A stretch of DNA of 64,000 nt from G964291335 sp964291335 (GTDB lineage: Bacteria > Chloroflexota > Dehalococcoidia > Lucifugimonadales > UBA3495), in the NCBI GenBank assembly GCA_964291335.2, contig OZ219748.1, forward strand, positions 2,232,001 through 2,296,000, written 5' to 3'. Both the position numbers and the translations under genes were made by a program. The first letter of the stretch is position 1; every line of letters starts with the position of its first letter. The notes beneath the pieces are model-generated. The model saw only the letters and a list, made by a program, of their open reading frames with translations, was not told the DNA's origin and made no database searches. Below, piece by piece: positions 8,755-17,876 of the stretch.

Positions 8755-9465
8755 ATGACCATAGTAGCCGTCACCTCAGTTGACCTCTGTAATGCCCGCC
8801 GCTACCTTCAGGTTATGGAATCCCATGGCGCGCAGGTGCGTCTGTTAATGCCTCCTGATGAAGGCGCGGCGCACCTGCTGCTGGCCGGAGTCGGCGGGTT
8901 GCTGCTGTCCGGCGGGCCTGATGTGGCTCCCGGCCGCTATAACAGCCTGCCTGACCCACAAGCAGACCTGGAGCTATGCCACCCGTTGGATGACCTGGAA
9001 TTGCGCCTGCTGAATTATGCCCTGGGTCAGGATATGCCGGTTCTGGCTATCTGCCGGGGAATGCAGCTGCTGAACGTGGCAATGGGAGGCCGATTGATTC
9101 AGGATTTGCCATGGCATAAGGCCGAGGGGGCGGACGGTGGCCGGGAACCCGGGCGGCACCTGATTTACCTGGCGCCGGGAGCTAAAACTGCCGCCATAGT
9201 GGGCAGCGCCGGCTTCTTCAGGGTAAACAGCCGGCACCACCAGGGGTTGACCGAGGCCCAGCGTTCAGCCAGGCTGCTGACCAGCGCCTACTCTGTGGCC
9301 GATGGCTTGATTGAAGGCCTGGAAAGCCCCGCCCACAGCTGGGTAATTGGCCTGCAATGCCACCCGGAACGGCAGGATGAAGTGCCCCGCACTTTCGCCA
9401 ATTTGTTTGCCGCCTTCTCGGAACGCGCCGAGGAATATCTGGCGCAACGCGCTGACCGGGGCTGA
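8755..9465 (+). CDS. Gamma-glutamyl-gamma-aminobutyrate hydrolase-like class I glutamine amidotransferase
   Basis: 236-residue single-domain glutamine amidotransferase of the PuuD/peptidase C26 group, which hydrolyses gamma-glutamyl amide bonds. The nucleophile elbow is AICRGMQLLN (Cys near residue 100), and the catalytic His-Glu pair lies in LQCHPERQ near the C-terminus. SGGPDVAP and RHHQG are further family motifs. No polyamine-catabolism neighbours are present, so the substrate is open. A TATAAT just before the start and the absence of a ribosome binding site suggest a leaderless mRNA. gyrA follows after 42 nt on the same strand. Confidence 0.85.
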   Translation: MTIVAVTSVDLCNARRYLQVMESHGAQVRLLMPPDEGAAHLLLAGVGGLLLSGGPDVAPGRYNSLPDPQADLELCHPLDDLELRLLNYALGQDMPVLAICRGMQLLNVAMGGRLIQDLPWHKAEGADGGREPGRHLIYLAPGAKTAAIVGSAGFFRVNSRHHQGLTEAQRSARLLTSAYSVADGLIEGLESPAHSWVIGLQCHPERQDEVPRTFANLFAAFSERAEEYLAQRADRG

Positions 9466-9507
9466 ACTGCCCGGCGGCCCCCCAATTCGCTCAAGGAGAC
9501 CTGAACG

Positions 9508-12153
9508 ATGGTAACGTCAGCGCCTCCGCCGTCCGGCGGCCGCATTCTGCCCATTCGCATCGAAGATGAGATGCGAACCTCATACCTCAGCTACGCCATG
9601 AGCGTTATCGTGTCCCGGGCCTTGCCCGACGTTCGGGACGGCCTGAAACCGGTGCAGCGGCGAATTCTCTACGCCATGCACGAAATGGGAATGCGCCCCA
9701 ACCAGGCCCACCGCAAGAGCGCCCGCATCGTGGGTGAAGTGCTGGGCAAGTACCACCCCCACAGCGACAGCCCGGTGTACGATGCTCTGGTGCGGATGGC
9801 CCAAACTTTCTCCATGCGCTATCCGCTGATTGACGGGCAGGGCAACTTCGGCAGCGTTGACGGCGACCCGCCGGCGGCCATGCGTTATACCGAGGCGCGG
9901 CTGGCCGCCATCGCCGACGAATTGCTCGCCGATATTGACCAGAATACGGTCGATTTCAGCCTCAATTTTGACGATTCCCTCAATGAGCCGACGGTGCTGC
10001 CCAGCCGCTTGCCCAACTTGCTGGTTAACGGCGCCACCGGCATTGCCGTAGGCATGGCGACCAACCTTCCCCCCCATAACCTGTCGGAAATCTGCGACGC
10101 CGTATGCCACGTCATCGACCACCCCGATTGCGTTACCGAAGACTTGCTGAAATTGGTGCCCGGCCCCGACTTTCCCACCAGCGGCATTATCCGCGGCTCC
10201 CGCGGCATAGTGGACACTTACACTACCGGCCGGGGCCGCATCATCATGGAGGCCGTGTCCACCATCGAGGAAGTGCGGGGCAACCGCCAACGCATCCTGG
10301 TTACCGAACTGCCCTACCAGGTAAACAAGGCCAACCTGGTGGAAAAAATTGCCCAGCTGGTACGGGAAAAGAAAGTGGAAGGCATCAGCGACATTCGGGA
10401 CGAGTCGGACCGCCAGGGCATGCGCATCGTCATCGAGCTGCGCCGGGACGCCCAGGCCAACGTCGTCCGCAACAACCTCTATCGGCACACCGCCCTCCGT
10501 TCCTCTTTCAACGCTATCATGCTGGCCCTGGTGGACGGGCAGCCCCAGGTTTTGCCGTTAAAGCGCGCGCTGACCCTCTTTGTAGAACACCGTCAGGAGG
10601 TTATTCGCCGCCGCTCTGAGTTTCTGTTGCAGCGGGCGCGGGACCGGGACCATATTCTGCAAGGCCTGTTGCTGGCTTTGGACGCCATGGATCGGGTGAT
10701 TAACCTGATTCGCAATTCGGCCGACGCCGAAACCGCCCGTAATAACCTGATGACCGAGTTTGACCTGTCGCCGGCGCAAGCCCAGGCCATACTGGACATG
10801 CAGCTGCGCCGCCTGGCCGCTTTGGAACGGGAACGCCTGGAAAATGAACATAACGAACTGCTCAAAACCATCGCCTCCCTGGAAGAATTGCTGGCCAGCC
10901 CGGGCCGAATTCTCAGCGAAATCAAGCGCGAAACCCGCAAGTTGAAGCGGGACTTCGGCGACGCCCGGCGCACCCGAATTGAAGCCGATGAGGTGGGCGA
11001 GCAGTCGGCAGAGCAATTCATCGCCCACCAGGATTTGATGATTACCCTGAGTCAACGGGGTTACATTAAGAGCATTCCCGCTGAAACCTACCGCACGCAG
11101 AACCGGGGCGGCAAGGGTGTTCGCGGCATGACTACCCGGGAAGATGACGCCCTGATGGACCTGGCGGTGGTGGATTCGCACGACACATTGCTCTTTTTCA
11201 CCAACCGGGGGCGGGTCTATCCCTTGCGGGCATTCCAGATACCCAGGGATACCTCCCGCACCAGCCGGGGAACCCTGCTGGCCAACCTGATTCCCATCGC
11301 CCGCAACGAACCGGTTCAAGCTATGCTGCCGGTTGAAAACGCCCGGGACAGCGCCATGCTGTTCCTGGCTACCCGCCTGGGCGAGGTGAAGGCCCTCAAA
11401 GAGGGTGAACTTACCAATATCCGCCCCTCCGGCTTGAACGTAATGAACCTGGAGGAAGGGGACGAAATGGTCGGCGTGGCCCGCCTGGGCGAAGCCGATG
11501 AGATTGTGCTGGTTTCAGCAAAAGGGCAGGCCCTGGTCTTTCAGGTCAGGAATTGCGAGGACCCGAAAAGAAACCTTACTCCCCGTTCCCGCGCCGCCGG
11601 CGGGGTCAAGGGTATGCGCCTGCTTGCCGATGATAAAGTGGTGGCTATGGCCTCGGCAGCTCCGGGCGCCCATCTGCTGGTGGTAAGCCAGGGCGGTTAC
11701 GGCAAATCTACCCCGCTGGAAAAATACCCGCGCCATAACCGCGCCGGTCAGGGAGTCAAGACCTTCAACGTTAACGCAAAAACCGGCCCGGTAGCCGCTG
11801 CGCGGGTCGTCAGTGAAGAAGAGGGTCAGGAAATCTTCATCATCTCCGCTAAAGCGCAGGTTGTCCGCATTAACCTGGAAGACGTAAAGGTTACCCATGG
11901 CCGCTACACCCAGGGCGTCATCATCTGGCGCGACCGGGAACCCGATGATTATGTGGCTTCGGTAGCCTGCTTTCAGGAGAGCGATTATTCCGGAACCGGG
12001 GCCGCCGGCGGCAGTGAGGCCCTGGCCCAGCCGGCTCCCGACAGCCCCGCAACCACCTCGGCTAACGGGCGCCTTGCCGTCGCTGAAGCCGACGAATTGA
12101 CGGAAATCAGCCCCGATGGAGCGGATGGCGGCAATGGCTCCGAGGGTGTTTAA
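9508..12153 (+). CDS. gyrA: DNA gyrase subunit A
   Basis: 881-residue type II topoisomerase breakage-reunion subunit. The winged-helix domain carries catalytic Tyr127 in AAMRYTEARL. The quinolone-resistance region reads GKYHPHSDSPVYD (80-92): the residue equivalent to E. coli Gly81 is Ser86, while Ser83 and Asp87 equivalents are retained. The C-terminal beta-pinwheel includes a GyrA-box (QNRGGKG near 530) and related blade motifs (AGGVKGM, RAGQGVK), so this is GyrA rather than ParC. A Gly/Ala/Asp-rich acidic tail of about 50 residues ends the protein. AAGGAGA lies 9-10 nt before the ATG. gyrB is not in the window. Confidence 0.96.
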   Translation: MVTSAPPPSGGRILPIRIEDEMRTSYLSYAMSVIVSRALPDVRDGLKPVQRRILYAMHEMGMRPNQAHRKSARIVGEVLGKYHPHSDSPVYDALVRMAQTFSMRYPLIDGQGNFGSVDGDPPAAMRYTEARLAAIADELLADIDQNTVDFSLNFDDSLNEPTVLPSRLPNLLVNGATGIAVGMATNLPPHNLSEICDAVCHVIDHPDCVTEDLLKLVPGPDFPTSGIIRGSRGIVDTYTTGRGRIIMEAVSTIEEVRGNRQRILVTELPYQVNKANLVEKIAQLVREKKVEGISDIRDESDRQGMRIVIELRRDAQANVVRNNLYRHTALRSSFNAIMLALVDGQPQVLPLKRALTLFVEHRQEVIRRRSEFLLQRARDRDHILQGLLLALDAMDRVINLIRNSADAETARNNLMTEFDLSPAQAQAILDMQLRRLAALERERLENEHNELLKTIASLEELLASPGRILSEIKRETRKLKRDFGDARRTRIEADEVGEQSAEQFIAHQDLMITLSQRGYIKSIPAETYRTQNRGGKGVRGMTTREDDALMDLAVVDSHDTLLFFTNRGRVYPLRAFQIPRDTSRTSRGTLLANLIPIARNEPVQAMLPVENARDSAMLFLATRLGEVKALKEGELTNIRPSGLNVMNLEEGDEMVGVARLGEADEIVLVSAKGQALVFQVRNCEDPKRNLTPRSRAAGGVKGMRLLADDKVVAMASAAPGAHLLVVSQGGYGKSTPLEKYPRHNRAGQGVKTFNVNAKTGPVAAARVVSEEEGQEIFIISAKAQVVRINLEDVKVTHGRYTQGVIIWRDREPDDYVASVACFQESDYSGTGAAGGSEALAQPAPDSPATTSANGRLAVAEADELTEISPDGADGGNGSEGV

Positions 12154-12297
12154 GTCGCTGACAGCGTGCTGTAGCGGGCCGCCGGAACCGGTTTGCCAGG
12201 CCACCCCGGCGTCAGGCGCAGCTGCCGATGCTGCCTTTGCATTGGGCAGACAAGGCCGGGTGTTGATTGCCCCACACTGCCAGATCAGGAGTGATTG

Positions 12298-12987
12298 GTG
12301 AAACTTGTATATCTCCATGGAGCGGGCAGTTCCAGCCTGGCCTTCTACTATCAGTTGCAGCGCTTCCGTAATTCCAAGGCTCTGGACTTGCCCGGACACC
12401 CCCTGGGCAAACCCTGCGCCACAATTGAAGGCTACCTGGAGTGGGTGCGAGGCTTCACCGCCGCCCGCCGTTATAAAGACATGGTGCTTTGCGGCCACTC
12501 TATGGGGGGAGCGATTAGCATGCTCTATGCCCTGCGCTACCCGGAAGAAATTCGCGGCCTGATTCTGGTAGGCTCCGGCGCTCGCCTGCGCGTCCACCCC
12601 GACTATCTTCAACTGGCGCGCGACGCCCGGAAGAATGATGCCCAATGGCTGGAAAACCAGATGGCTTATTATCCGGGCGTGGCCGGCAATTTGCGTCAGG
12701 CCCTGAAGCGGCGCTCCAGGGAAGTTGGGCCGGCGGTGGAATTAAACGACCTGCTGGCGTGCGACCGCTTCGACATTATGGAGGAAATCGGCAGCATAGC
12801 ATTGCCTGCTTTGGTCATCTGCGGCGCCGAGGATGCCATGACCCCGGTAAAGTATGCCGACTATCTGGCTGACCGCATACCGGGGGCGCGCAAGGCGATA
12901 ATTCCGCAGGCCAACCACTTCGTGCAATTGCAGCAGCCTAAAGAGGTAAACGCAAGGATCGAGGAATTTCTGGCCGACCTGAATTAG
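12298..12987 (+). CDS. Alpha/beta hydrolase
   Basis: About 229 residues with the alpha/beta-hydrolase fold: oxyanion HGAGSSS near residue 8, nucleophile elbow CGHSMGG (Ser near 67), acid CGAEDAMTP and His in QANHFVQLQQP near the C-terminus. GTG at 12298 is chosen because AGGAG ends 6 nt upstream; a TTG at 12295 is too close to it. The substrate cannot be told; esterase and C-C hydrolase activities are both possible. It lies 144 nt after gyrA. Confidence 0.85.
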   Translation: MKLVYLHGAGSSSLAFYYQLQRFRNSKALDLPGHPLGKPCATIEGYLEWVRGFTAARRYKDMVLCGHSMGGAISMLYALRYPEEIRGLILVGSGARLRVHPDYLQLARDARKNDAQWLENQMAYYPGVAGNLRQALKRRSREVGPAVELNDLLACDRFDIMEEIGSIALPALVICGAEDAMTPVKYADYLADRIPGARKAIIPQANHFVQLQQPKEVNARIEEFLADLN

Positions 12988-13050
12988 CTGAAAGCCGGGA
13001 TGCCCCGGCCAAATCAAGCCCGCCGGAAGCCCCGGCCAGGGCCGGAAGAA

Positions 13051-13162
13051 GCCGGCTATTCCATTCGATCGTTGGGATGATACCAGCGGCCACTCCACCG
13101 GGTAGTCCTGGGGTAGCCCTGGGCCGGCTATTCCATTCGATCGTTGGGATGATACCAGCGGC
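13051..13162. repeat. 40-bp direct repeat of the flavin reductase gene 3' end
   Basis: 13051-13090 and 13123-13162 are identical over 40 bp (period 72). The right-hand copy is the last codons and stop of the minus-strand flavin reductase gene (encoding ...YHPNDRME-stop); the left-hand copy is the same sequence repeated just downstream of that gene. Confidence 0.9.
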
Positions 13163-13634
13163 TGCGGTAGAACATTAATGGGTTGCCCGGCTCGTTTTGC
13201 CGCACCTCTTTAACCTCACCCATATAAACGGTATGGTCGCCGTAAACGTGGGACCCTACCACCTCGCAGCCAAAAAACACCATGGAGTTATCCAGAACCG
13301 GAATGTCCGCATCGGTTATAGTGTAGCTGAACTTCGTCCCCGGCTGGCGCTCCTCCGGGCGTCTCGCGAAGTAAACCCCCAGTTCTTCCTGTTCTTCGCC
13401 CAGGATGTTAATGCCGAACTTTCCGCTATGCTCCACGTAACCGTGGGTATGGGTGCCGTGGGCCACGCAGATTAGCACCGTGGGCGGTTCCAGGCACACC
13501 GAGGTGAAGGAATTGGCGGTCATGGAGTGGGGAACGCCGGCGTCATCCATTGAGGTAACCACGGTAACGCCGGTGGCGAAAAGGGACATTGCCGCTCTGA
13601 AATCATCTCTGCTAGTCAAAACGCTACCCTGCAC
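13128..13634 (-). CDS. Flavin reductase-like FMN-binding protein
   Basis: 168-residue split-barrel flavin reductase domain, which reduces FMN/FAD with NAD(P)H for a partner oxygenase or acts as a stand-alone FMN protein. Typical stretches are FRAAMSLFATGVTVVTS, MTANSFTSVCLEPPTV, FGINILGEEQEEL and the HTVYMGEV strand. The nearest flavin-using enzyme in the window is the LLM oxidoreductase near 52 kb, too far for an operon inference. Its 3' end is duplicated downstream (13051-13162). Confidence 0.9.
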   Translation of the reverse strand: MQGSVLTSRDDFRAAMSLFATGVTVVTSMDDAGVPHSMTANSFTSVCLEPPTVLICVAHGTHTHGYVEHSGKFGINILGEEQEELGVYFARRPEERQPGTKFSYTITDADIPVLDNSMVFFGCEVVGSHVYGDHTVYMGEVKEVRQNEPGNPLMFYRSRWYHPNDRME

Positions 13635-13701
13635 ATAGAGGTTCGCCCAATTATAACCCGTTCCCGGGCAGCCGGCTACCAGCGCAGCGGCTGCCGGCCC
13701 A

Positions 13702-13766
13702 CTATGCCGGCCTACTATGCCGGCCTACTATGCCGGCCTACTATGCCGGCCCACTATGCCGGCGCC
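13702..13766. repeat. 13-bp tandem repeat, five units, on the corrinoid-binding gene stop codon
   Basis: Units ctatgccggccta at 13702, 13715 and 13728, then ctatgccggccca at 13741 and a fifth unit at 13754 diverging after ten bases. The minus-strand stop codon TAG of the corrinoid-binding protein (13754-13756) is the first triplet of the fifth unit, so the array multiplies the gene's 3' end. Confidence 0.9.
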
Positions 13767-14737
13767 GGCGGCCAGGGCCGGAAGTGCCCGGAAATCTCCC
13801 CGGGGGAACCGCCGACGCCCGGCGTCGCCTCCAGCTTCAGCACCGTATTCCGGGGAATCAGGCCGTTGAAACGATCCGGACAGGTTAACTGGGCCAGAAT
13901 CTCCAGCCCGGTTACCACCCGAGGGCCCGGAACGCTGAAATATTCATGGGCCATCAGGTACACTTCGCCGGCCTGAACCGCCGGCAGACGGCGCCAACCA
14001 GGCCGGGCTGCCAGCCAGGAAAGTTCCCGCAGCTGCCGGGTCAGGTCTGAAGAACAAAGGTCAATGAACAGCTTCTCCGGGGCCCTGGCCCGCACCTGTT
14101 CCCAATCCAATCGGGTAGCCGGGCAACCCGGCGCAAAGCCGTCCAGCTGCCCGCCGGCTTGCGTCAGCAGGTCGGGAATCCAGTGGCCCCCTGCCACCAG
14201 GGGGTTGATGCCCTCCAGCGAAAACACCCGGGGGCGCCAAAGCTGGCCGTCCAGCGCCTCCTTTACGGCCTGCACCCGTTCCTTCAACCGGGTTACCAGG
14301 TCGTTCGCGGCAGCAGCGGCGCCACAGGCTGCCCCTACCCGGTTGATCGTATCGAAGATTTCAGACAGCGTCCGGGGCTGAAGCGTAACCACTTCCGGAG
14401 GCCGGGGCATTTGCGCCACCGCCTTGCCGACGGTTTGAGCATCGACCTCGCAGAAGTAGCATAAATCCTGGGTAAGCACTACATCCGGCGGGTTGGCGGT
14501 TAACCATGCGACATCCAGGACGTATGGGCTTTCTCCGGCAGACAGAATGCGCCGCATCTCCCGCTCCACTTCTTCGCTGGACATTGCCGAAACGTCGATG
14601 CGGCTTCGACAGACTACCGGCTTTTCTTGCACCGCCGGGGGGTATTCGCATAAATCGGTTACCCCGGTTATCCGGTCTGCCAAACCAAGAGCATAGAGAA
14701 TCTCGGTGCCGCCGGGCACCAATGAGCAAATATTCAT
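13754..14737 (-). CDS. Corrinoid/cobalamin-binding protein (BtuF-like, no signal peptide)
   Basis: About 327 residues with the periplasmic-binding fold of BtuF/FecB proteins: ICSLVPGGTEILYALGLADRITG at the N-terminus, ITGVTDLCEYPP, PDVVLTQDLCYFC, and a C-terminal GPRVVTGLEILAQL helix. BtuF-type proteins deliver B12 to BtuCD, but this one starts with the first beta strand and shows no signal peptide or lipobox, so it may act in the cytosol or be moored otherwise. ATG at 14737 is preferred; a TTG at 14752 in frame is possible. No btuC/btuD lie beside it. The corrin-ring operon 2.3 kb away on the same strand supports a corrinoid ligand. Confidence 0.8.
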   Translation of the reverse strand: MNICSLVPGGTEILYALGLADRITGVTDLCEYPPAVQEKPVVCRSRIDVSAMSSEEVEREMRRILSAGESPYVLDVAWLTANPPDVVLTQDLCYFCEVDAQTVGKAVAQMPRPPEVVTLQPRTLSEIFDTINRVGAACGAAAAANDLVTRLKERVQAVKEALDGQLWRPRVFSLEGINPLVAGGHWIPDLLTQAGGQLDGFAPGCPATRLDWEQVRARAPEKLFIDLCSSDLTRQLRELSWLAARPGWRRLPAVQAGEVYLMAHEYFSVPGPRVVTGLEILAQLTCPDRFNGLIPRNTVLKLEATPGVGGSPGEISGHFRPWPPAPA

Positions 14738-14949
14738 AGCGTATTCGGTCAATCCTGCGCGCCTGTAAGCAGGCAGCTGAAATCACTGGCAGCAAAAGCC
14801 ACGGACGGTTCAGTATCTTCTGGTTCGGTTCGTTTTTGATGTTGTATTATTATCTATTACCTTCGGGTTGCGGGTATCAAGGCAGCAAGGCAGCGTTGGT
14901 CATTTTCTGCGCAGCCCCCGCTGCCGGCCGGGATAAACAGCTGAGGCAA

Positions 14950-16254
14950 ATGGACCGGTCGCTCAAAAAAACCCTTCCCAGGTGGAGCAGCCTGGCTCTT
15001 GTTCAATTGGGAGCCTTCGGTTTCGGCATGACCGGGTTCTTCGTGGCAATGGATGTAATAATCCTGCCCACCCTGGTGCTGGAAGTTGCCCCGGAAGGGG
15101 CCAAGAATACCCTGCTGGGGGCTTTAGGCTTGGGCGGTTTGCTGGCGGCGGCCCTGGTTCAACCCGTTGTGGGCGTCTCCAGCGACCGAACCCGTTCCCC
15201 TCTGGGCCGGCGGGTGCCCTATATGTTATGGGGCGTTTTGTTGGTATGCCTGGGGCTGGCCGGCCTCTCCTTTCCTTTAACGCTGATTTCCCTGCTGATA
15301 ATCTGGCTTTTTATACAAGCCAACGCCAGCATCGGTTATGGCCCCTACCTGGCTTTAATCGGCGACCTGGTGCCCTCTGACCGCATTGGAGCGGCGTCTT
15401 CCCTGAAAGTGCTGGCCGATGCCGCCGGCGGCGTGGCCCTGGTGGCGTTGTGCGGAACCCTGATTAGTTATTACCGCGGGCCGGATTCCATCCAGTGGCT
15501 GCGCATAACCCTGGCCTCTCTGGGGGCTGTCCTGCTGGTTACCGCGGTAATCAGCTCGGTTATAGCGGTAACCCGTGAACGGGCATCGCGAAACCGGCGG
15601 CACAGCGCTGTTACCCTCAGGTATCCCGGGGCCGGCCTCCGGCCCCAGCTGGCCTGGTACCTGGTCTCCCGTTTTCTTTTAATTACCGCCATTTTCGTTT
15701 TCCCCACTTACGGCCTGTTCTTTCTGCGGGATGTGGTGCAGGCAGCCAATCCGGCCCAAACCCTGGGGGCCGCCGTAATCGCCATTGGCGGCGCGCTGGC
15801 CTTGAGCGTTTACCCGGCGGGCTGGCTCGCCGACCGCATTGGAAGAAAGCCGGTAATCATTACCGGCGCCGCCGGGGCCGCCGCCGGGGCGCTGCTTATT
15901 TTCTGGGCCGGCAGCGACTTTCAGTTGATTATCATTGCCAGCATTATTGGGGCCTTCATTGGCCTGGTGCTGAGCGCCAGTTGGGCCCTGGCCAACGAAC
16001 TGGCTCCGCCCGGACAGGAAGGGCGCCACATGGCGATGGTGAATCTGGCAACCATTGGGGGCGCCGCCTTTGCCAAAACGCTGGCCCCGCTGGTGGACAT
16101 TTTCAACAGCTGGGTAGCTACCGGGGCCGGTTATGCCGTTATTTTAATGGTTTGCGCCCTGTTTTTTGTGCTGGGCGGTCTGGCGTTGCTGCCCCAGAAA
16201 TCCCGGTCGGCCATCGGCGCAGCGGCGGATTCGGTCAGCGAACCGGCTTCCTGA
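14950..16254 (+). CDS. Major facilitator superfamily transporter
   Basis: About 434 residues with 12 predicted helices. The MFS loop 2-3 signature appears as GVSSDRTRSPLGRRVPYM and its second-half echo as GWLADRIGRKPVII, which resembles sugar-type MFS carriers. The frame is open from 14836, but the first ~38 codons are AT-rich and non-hydrophobic, and the ATG at 14950 (MDRSLKKTL) begins the usual short cationic N-terminus. It is convergent with the HpcH/HpaI aldolase, with only 10 bp between stops. The substrate is unknown. Confidence 0.85.
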   Translation: MDRSLKKTLPRWSSLALVQLGAFGFGMTGFFVAMDVIILPTLVLEVAPEGAKNTLLGALGLGGLLAAALVQPVVGVSSDRTRSPLGRRVPYMLWGVLLVCLGLAGLSFPLTLISLLIIWLFIQANASIGYGPYLALIGDLVPSDRIGAASSLKVLADAAGGVALVALCGTLISYYRGPDSIQWLRITLASLGAVLLVTAVISSVIAVTRERASRNRRHSAVTLRYPGAGLRPQLAWYLVSRFLLITAIFVFPTYGLFFLRDVVQAANPAQTLGAAVIAIGGALALSVYPAGWLADRIGRKPVIITGAAGAAAGALLIFWAGSDFQLIIIASIIGAFIGLVLSASWALANELAPPGQEGRHMAMVNLATIGGAAFAKTLAPLVDIFNSWVATGAGYAVILMVCALFFVLGGLALLPQKSRSAIGAAADSVSEPAS

Positions 16255-16264
16255 AAGGCCGGTT

Positions 16265-17020
16265 TCACCGGGATTTCGACACTTCGGCCAGAAAATCTGC
16301 CGAACCCCGGGCAATCCAGGCATTGAAAGACGTCATCAGGAAACGGACGCCCCGGTCAATGTAATACCCGGCGTTGCTGTCGTTTACCAGGGTGCCGGCG
16401 GTCCGGCCGGCGGCCACAATTCGGGCAATAGCGTCATCTATGGCCCCCTGAACCGCCGGGTGGCCCGGGTGGCCCAAATGGCCCATAGTCTGCGCCAAAT
16501 CAGAGGGCGCGACGAAAAACACGTCAATGTCGTCCACCGTAAGTATCTGCTCCAGGTTTTGCAGGGCGGCCGCTTCTTCCAGTAACACGATTACCATGCT
16601 CTGGTCGTTAGCCGCCTGGAAATAGTCGGGAACCCCGTACGACTGGCGGCCGCCAAACATACCGCGATAGCCCCGGGGCGCATACCTGGCCGATTGGGCC
16701 GCTTGCCGGGCGGCCTCCCGGCTGTTGACGTGCGGTACGACAATACCCATTGAACCCCGGTCCAGGGTACGGGTAATCAGCCAGGGCTCGTTGGCATTGA
16801 CCCGGGTAATGGGCGTAACCCCCCAAAGGTCGGCGGCGCGGGTCAGCTCCCCCAGTTGCTCCCAGGTAACCCCCCCGTGCTCGCATTCCAGCCAAACCCC
16901 ATCGAAACCCAGCGGCCCCAGAAAATCCACCATTTCGCTGCTCATCACGCCGGAAACAGTAACCGTAACCTGCCCCCTGGCCAGTTTTTCCTTAACAGCG
17001 TTAGTCCGAATGGCTGCCAT
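16265..17020 (-). CDS. HpcH/HpaI family aldolase
   Basis: 251-residue class II, metal-dependent aldolase family that cleaves or forms 4-hydroxy-2-oxo acids with pyruvate. Family residues are visible: FDGVWLECEHGG (acidic-His start of the active site), PITRVNANE, VPHVNSREAA, VIVLLEEAAAL (metal-ligand Glu) and FFVAPSDLAQTMG. It is the last gene on the minus-strand run after cobJ (21 nt gap), so it is probably co-transcribed with the corrin genes, though no direct role in B12 synthesis is known. The physiological substrate cannot be inferred. Confidence 0.87.
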   Translation of the reverse strand: MAAIRTNAVKEKLARGQVTVTVSGVMSSEMVDFLGPLGFDGVWLECEHGGVTWEQLGELTRAADLWGVTPITRVNANEPWLITRTLDRGSMGIVVPHVNSREAARQAAQSARYAPRGYRGMFGGRQSYGVPDYFQAANDQSMVIVLLEEAAALQNLEQILTVDDIDVFFVAPSDLAQTMGHLGHPGHPAVQGAIDDAIARIVAAGRTAGTLVNDSNAGYYIDRGVRFLMTSFNAWIARGSADFLAEVSKSR

Positions 17021-17041
17021 AAAATCAATCCTTCAGGATTA

Positions 17042-17839
17042 TTAAGTTGCAGACTGCTGCCGGTGGCTGCGCCGCTTCTCCGCGTAGCCCCTGGGAGTTA
17101 CCAGGTGGCCGTTAAGGGCGTAAGACGTGGAATTGCCGATAACTACCGTGGTGAACATATCGACGTCGGCGGCCCGGCGTTCCAGGCCGCCCAAAGTGGT
17201 CAAGGCAACTTTTTGTCCTTCCCGATACGCTTCCCGCACCAGCCCCACCGGGGTATCTTCCCGGCGGCGTTCCAGCAGAATTCGGCGGGCTTCCAGCAGC
17301 TGCCAGTCCCGCCTCTGGCTGCGCGGGTTATAGAGGACGACCACGAAATCGCCCAGGGCCGCCGCCGTCAGTCGCCAGCGGATGGTTTCCCAGGGGGTCA
17401 GCAAATCACTAAGGCTGACCGCGCAGAAATCCTGCATCAGCGGAGAGCCGAGCAGGGCTGCCGCCGACTGCAAGGCCGAAATGCCGGGAATGGTAATCAC
17501 CGCCGGGGTTTGGCCGTCCCAGCCCTGTTCGGTCAAAACCTGAAATACCGGGCCAGCCATGCCATACACGCCGGCATCCCCGGAAGAGACTACCGCAACG
17601 GTTCGCCCCGAACCGGCCAGCGCCACGGCTCTTTCCGCGCGTTCCAGTTCCTGTCCCAGTTCCATAGCCACCAGTTCCTTGCCTTGGGTCAGGGAGCCAA
17701 TCTGCGCCAGGTAACCGCGAAAGCCTACCACCACGTCGCAATTCTCCAGCGCCGCTGCGCCCTGGGGAGCAAGCAGCTCCGGGGCGCCGGGGCCCAAACC
17801 TACCAGAACCAGCTTCCCGCCGCCTTGCCCGGTCATCAT
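17042..17839 (-). CDS. cobJ: Precorrin-3B / cobalt-precorrin-3 C17-methyltransferase
   Basis: 265-residue tetrapyrrole methylase that methylates C17 and drives ring contraction in B12 synthesis, using SAM. The N-terminal strand-loop LVLVGLGPGAPELL, the GDAGVYGMAG loop and IPGISALQSAAALLG are the family's SAM and substrate motifs. The single-domain length matches CobJ/CbiH, with no fused CbiG or Fe-S domain. It follows cbiG by 37 nt in the corrin operon. ATG at 17839 follows GAGGGGG. Confidence 0.93.
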   Translation of the reverse strand: MMTGQGGGKLVLVGLGPGAPELLAPQGAAALENCDVVVGFRGYLAQIGSLTQGKELVAMELGQELERAERAVALAGSGRTVAVVSSGDAGVYGMAGPVFQVLTEQGWDGQTPAVITIPGISALQSAAALLGSPLMQDFCAVSLSDLLTPWETIRWRLTAAALGDFVVVLYNPRSQRRDWQLLEARRILLERRREDTPVGLVREAYREGQKVALTTLGGLERRAADVDMFTTVVIGNSTSYALNGHLVTPRGYAEKRRSHRQQSAT

Positions 17840-17876
17840 GCCCCCTCCTCAGGAACGGCTGTCCGGGTCTTCGCCA

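Noticed and set aside
14738..14949. Cobalamin riboswitch upstream of the corrinoid-binding gene or the MFS gene
   Set aside because: Only partial likeness to a B12 box (GCCAGTG) and too little space; the rest of the consensus is missing.
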